55,419 nt of DNA, taken from positions 1 to 55,419 of the forward strand of contig NZ_BAFP01000019.1 of the NCBI RefSeq assembly GCF_000308455.1, given 5' to 3'. The number at the start of each line of letters is the position of its first letter. The stretch's first letter is position 1. A model generated the notes under the pieces. That model did not search any database. It worked only from the letters and a program-made list of their open reading frames with translations, and was not told the DNA's origin. Positions 52,625-55,419 of the stretch are shown here, piece after piece. The position numbers were made by a program, and so were the translations under genes. The stretch comes from Nocardia abscessus NBRC 100374 (GTDB taxonomy: Bacteria > Actinomycetota > Actinomycetes > Mycobacteriales > Mycobacteriaceae).

Positions 52625-54424
52625 ATGGCCCGTCCGCCGATCGATCCGCGCCTGTGGCGGTACGCCCGCTCGGCGCGCAGCTACCTCGCGCTGAGCGTAG
52701 CGCTGTCGCTGGTCGTCACCGCCGCGATCGTGGTGGCGGCGGTGATGATCGGACGGGTGCTGGCCGGCGTGATCACCGACCCGGCTCTGCGGACCCTCGG
52801 CGCGTGGACGGTCGAACTGGTCGTGCTCGCGCTCGCGATCGCGGGCCGGGTGCTCGCCACCTGGTCGCAGTCCCGGCTGGCCCACCGGGCGGGCGCGAGC
52901 GTGGTGGCGGAACTGGAGAGCGCGGTGCTCGGTGCGGGCGCGCGGCTGTCCCCCCGCGAACTGGACACGCGCCGAACGGAGTTGGCGGTGGTCGTCGGCA
53001 CGGGATTGTCGGGGCTGCGCGGCTATCTCGTGGGCTACGTGCCCGCACTGCTGCTGGCGGTGCTGGTGCCGCCGATCGTGCTCGCCGTCATCGCGGCGCA
53101 CGATCTCACCTCCGGCGTGATCGTGGTGATCACGTTGCCGCTCATCCCGATCTTCATGATCCTCATCGGTCTGCTGACCCAGGGGCGCGCCGAGGCCACG
53201 CTCGCGGCGACCACCCGGCTGTCGGACCAATTGCTCGACCTGTTCGCGGGCATGCCGACGTTGCGCGCGCTCGGACGGGAGACGGGCGTCGCGGAACCGG
53301 AAACCCCGTCGCAGGGCGGCGCCGGGCACGCGCTCACCATGCAGCACCGCGTGCGCGATCTCGGTGACGCGCTGCGGCAGCGCACCATGCGCGCTCTCCG
53401 CATGGCCTTCCTGTCCTCGATGGTGCTGGAGATGCTCGCCACGCTGAGCGTGGCCCTGATCGCGGTGTCCATCGGGTTGCGGTTGGTGTTCGGCGAGATG
53501 AGCCTCTACGCGGGCTTGGTGGCGCTGGTGCTCGCGCCCGAGGTGTACCTGCCGCTGCGCATGGTCGGCGAACGGTTCCATGCCGCTCAGGACGGTATGG
53601 CAGCCGCGGACAAGGCGTTCGCGGTGCTCGAGTCCACCCCAGGCGAGCAGGCGGGGTCCGGCCTGGACGAGTCGTCGCGTGTCCAAGCGACCGATCTCTC
53701 TCCCGCACCGGTGCGCCACGACCTCGCCGCCCCCGGAACGGTCGAAGTTCGCGGGCTCTCGGTTCGGGCGCGGGACGGGTTCGCGCCCGCGGATCTGTCG
53801 GCGACCTTGCGGCCCGGCTCCCTCACAGTGCTCGCCGGTCCCAACGGAAGCGGCAAATCGACCGCGGTGCAGGCGATCCTGGGTTTGATCACGCCCGACC
53901 GAGGCGCCGTGATCATCGACGGTGTCGACGTCCGTGCACTGGACCCGGACCGATGGTGGGCGCGCGTGGCCTGGCTGCCGCAGCGGCCGGTGCTGGTGCC
54001 GGGCACGTTGCGGGACAATCTCGAACTGCTCGGTGCGCGAACGGTGGACCACGCCGCTCGCGGCCCGGTCCGCGTCGTCGACGATCTCGAAGCCGCGTGC
54101 GTGGCCACCGGTTTCGACGCCGTACTCGATGATCTGCCCGAGCGCTGGGACACCGTGGTCGGCCCCGGCGGCATCGGCCTGTCGCTCGGCCAGCGCCAAC
54201 GCCTCGCGCTGACCAGAGTGCTGGCCGCCGATCGCCCGATCCTGCTGCTCGACGAGCCGACCGCGCACCTCGACGCCGCCGCCGAAGCCACCGTGCTGGC
54301 CGCCCTCCAGGTTCGCGCTCGCGCGGGCGCGACCGTCGTCGTCATCGGCCATCGCCCCACCGTCCTGGCCGCCGCCGACCACGTCGTCCAGGTCCGCGCC
54401 GACCGAGCGGAGGTCCTGCGGTGA
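52625..54424 (+). CDS. cydD: Thiol reductant ABC exporter subunit CydD
   Basis: Half-transporter of 599 aa, needed for cytochrome bd assembly through export of cysteine/glutathione-type thiols. The N-terminal membrane domain spans residues about 15-325 (six hydrophobic segments). The C-terminal ATPase has Walker A AGPNGSGKSTA, signature LSLGQRQR, Walker B ILLLDEPTAHLD and the switch histidine in VVVIGHRPTV. It starts four bases after cydB. The last 100 bases are repeated downstream in a tandem duplication. A GTGA at the stop marks what may once have been a coupled start. Confidence 0.95.
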   Translation: MARPPIDPRLWRYARSARSYLALSVALSLVVTAAIVVAAVMIGRVLAGVITDPALRTLGAWTVELVVLALAIAGRVLATWSQSRLAHRAGASVVAELESAVLGAGARLSPRELDTRRTELAVVVGTGLSGLRGYLVGYVPALLLAVLVPPIVLAVIAAHDLTSGVIVVITLPLIPIFMILIGLLTQGRAEATLAATTRLSDQLLDLFAGMPTLRALGRETGVAEPETPSQGGAGHALTMQHRVRDLGDALRQRTMRALRMAFLSSMVLEMLATLSVALIAVSIGLRLVFGEMSLYAGLVALVLAPEVYLPLRMVGERFHAAQDGMAAADKAFAVLESTPGEQAGSGLDESSRVQATDLSPAPVRHDLAAPGTVEVRGLSVRARDGFAPADLSATLRPGSLTVLAGPNGSGKSTAVQAILGLITPDRGAVIIDGVDVRALDPDRWWARVAWLPQRPVLVPGTLRDNLELLGARTVDHAARGPVRVVDDLEAACVATGFDAVLDDLPERWDTVVGPGGIGLSLGQRQRLALTRVLAADRPILLLDEPTAHLDAAAEATVLAALQVRARAGATVVVIGHRPTVLAAADHVVQVRADRAEVLR

Positions 54425-54724
54425 GCGCCGGGACGTGCGGGCGCATGACCCCGCCCGGAGGGAACGGCGGCAGCCGATGGTCGACGATGGCGCGACCGAT
54501 TCGGCGCGCCGACATGGCCGCGTCGCATACCCCCCCTCGCCCGGGCGCGACCGTCGTCGTCATCGGCCATCGCCGCACCGTCCAGGTCCGCGCCGACCGA
54601 GCGGAGGTCCTGCGGTGAGCGCCGGGACGTGCGGGCACACGACCCCGCCTAGAGGGAACGGCGGCAGCCGGTGGTCGGCGATGGCGGGACCGATTCGGCG
54701 CGCCGACATGGCCGCGTCGCATAC
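54325..54724 (+). repeat. Tandem duplication of the cydD tail and following DNA
   Basis: Copy A (54325-54530, 206 bases) covers the last 100 bases of cydD and 106 bases beyond. Copy B (54543-54724, 182 bases) repeats it with scattered substitutions and a clean 24-base in-frame deletion that removes LAAADHVV. The deletion is flanked by GTCC, which suits slippage. Copy B keeps the VVVIGH motif and the cydD stop, but no ATPase precedes it. The area 54425-54802 holds no other gene. Confidence 0.85.
54543..54621 (+). pseudogene. Duplicated C-terminal fragment of cydD
   Basis: Copy B encodes a relic of the CydD C-terminus (GATVVVIGHRRTVQVRADR) ending in the same VLR-stop context. A 65-codon frame from GTG 54421 runs through it, but it has no ATPase domain and no good ribosome-binding site. 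It is best read as a duplication remnant, not a functional gene. Confidence 0.6.
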
Positions 54725-54802
54725 CTGCGGCGCGCGCGAGGACCGGCCGGGTGGCCAAGGTTCGCGAGCCGATACGAGGGTCGGGCGAGAGGAGCGATCG
54801 CG

Positions 54803-55419
54803 ATGACGCGAGCCGTTGCGCGCGACACCGGCTCCACGGTGTTCGGTGATCTGCGCCGGATGTGGGCGCTGCTCGAATTGTCTCGCCTACGTGTCGCGGT
54901 CGCGATCGGCTGGGGCGTGCTGGCGCTGGGCAGCGGGCTCGGGCTCGCCGCGCTGGCGGCGTGGCTGATCGCGCGGGCCTGGCAGATGCCGCCGGTGCTC
55001 GACCTGAGCATCGCCGTCGTGGCGGTGCGCGCCCTCGGCATCTCGCGCGGTCTGTGCCGGTACCTGGAACGTCTCGCCACGCACGACGTCGCCCTGCGAG
55101 CCATGACCACGGCGCGAACCACGGTCTACCGAACGCTGGCCCGGTCGGATTTCTGGCTGCGCCGACCAGGGGGATCGCGCAGCGGTGACGACCGGCCGGT
55201 TGCCCGGCCCGGGGAAACGAAGCCGCCGCGCCGCGGTGATCTTTTGGTCCGGATCGGCAGCGACATTGATGACCTGGGTGCCGTGGTGGTCCGCGTGTTC
55301 GTGCCGGTCGCCGTCGCGGTCGTCCTCTCGATCGCGGCGGTCGCGCTCCTGGCCACGATTTCACCGCCCGCGGCCGTGCTCCTGGCGGGTGCGCTGGCGC
55401 TGTCCGGCGTCGTCGCGCC
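54803..55419 (+). CDS. cydC: Thiol reductant ABC exporter subunit CydC (5' part, cut by window end)
   Basis: The first 205 codons are present and open to the window edge. The N-terminal membrane domain is typical: LAALAAWLIARAWQMPPVLDLSIAVVAVRALGISRGLCRYLERLATHDVALRAM matches CydC in separated segments, then LLVRIGSDIDDLGAVVVRVFVPVAVAVV. The ATPase domain lies beyond the window. ATG 54803 has AGAGGAG eight bases upstream. It is separated from cydD by 378 bases containing the tandem duplication, instead of the usual tight coupling. The insert between the second and third helices (SRSGDDRPVARPGETKPPR) looks longer than usual. Confidence 0.92.
   Translation, partial: MTRAVARDTGSTVFGDLRRMWALLELSRLRVAVAIGWGVLALGSGLGLAALAAWLIARAWQMPPVLDLSIAVVAVRALGISRGLCRYLERLATHDVALRAMTTARTTVYRTLARSDFWLRRPGGSRSGDDRPVARPGETKPPRRGDLLVRIGSDIDDLGAVVVRVFVPVAVAVVLSIAAVALLATISPPAAVLLAGALALSGVVA

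Noticed and set aside
49822..52626. Minus-strand open frame of 934 codons opposite cydAB
   Set aside because: A shadow of cydA and cydB; the composition (His, Arg, Gln, Glu repeats) is typical of antisense frames in high-GC DNA.
54421..54618. 65-codon frame after cydD as an independent gene
   Set aside because: It arises from the tandem duplication and carries only a copied cydD tail.
1..55419. CRISPR arrays, rRNA, tRNA, insertion sequences, prophage
   Set aside because: No regularly spaced repeats, no cloverleaf or GGTTCGA-type T-loops in gene-free DNA, no transposase, integrase or structural phage genes were seen.

Overview
The window looks like the chromosome of a high-GC mycolic-acid actinomycete, most likely Nocardia or a close relative. 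Reasons: GTG and TTG starts are common; codon third positions are strongly G/C; the first gene carries LGFP repeats (a mycolata cell-wall module); and the backbone order (purD, purB, ptrB, an MBL-fold gene, purSQ, an M18 peptidase, purL, an SCP-type gene, purF, purM, a DUF3073 gene, ygfZ, pabC) follows, from memory, the purine region of mycobacteria. The genus is an inference. I found 50 credible protein genes plus one doubtful 20-codon ORF, and no rRNA, tRNA, IS element, prophage block or CRISPR array.

Layout. 1-682 is gene-free and leads into a DUF1906/amidase/LGFP protein (683-2392). A HIT protein, a PH-domain protein, purD, an M23 peptidase, an aminotransferase, a TetR regulator and purB run to 9383. 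From 9583 to 12750 lies an accessory island of visibly lower GC, where I would expect purC. It holds a minus-strand trio (Cys/His-motif protein, secreted protein, 99-aa protein) facing a plus-strand trio (109-aa protein, DUF6879 protein, Scr1/DUF5753 XRE regulator). A cluster of ACTTGCGC half-sites lies between them. A second HIT gene, an ene-reductase/MerR pair with a textbook MerR promoter, an S9A oligopeptidase, a DUF2334 protein, glutamate decarboxylase, an M20 peptidase and an MBL-fold hydrolase follow.

purS-purQ (21968-22878) are followed by a divergent AmiC-like sensor and MarR pair that resembles nitrile hydratase regulators but has no structural genes beside it. Next are an M18 aminopeptidase, a GT87 mannosyltransferase, purL, membrane proteins, a serine hydrolase, an SCP-type protein, a YhgE/Pip-like protein and purF. 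A five-component peptide-type ABC transporter encoded by four genes sits between purF and purM. The right end carries a DUF3073 gene, asparaginase, MOSC protein, ygfZ, pabC and the cytochrome bd operon cydABD, with cydC cut by the window edge. A 200-bp tandem duplication of the cydD tail separates cydD from cydC.

How it works together. PurD, PurSQL, PurM, PurF and PurB cover PRPP to AIR plus the adenylosuccinate lyase steps of de novo purine synthesis; purN, purE, purK, purC, purH and purA are not here. CydABDC gives a bd oxidase and its assembly exporter. PabC and the folate-binding YgfZ give a small folate/Fe-S link. Many genes have a TANNNT hexamer 6-8 bases before the start codon and lack a clear Shine-Dalgarno, so leaderless mRNAs seem common.
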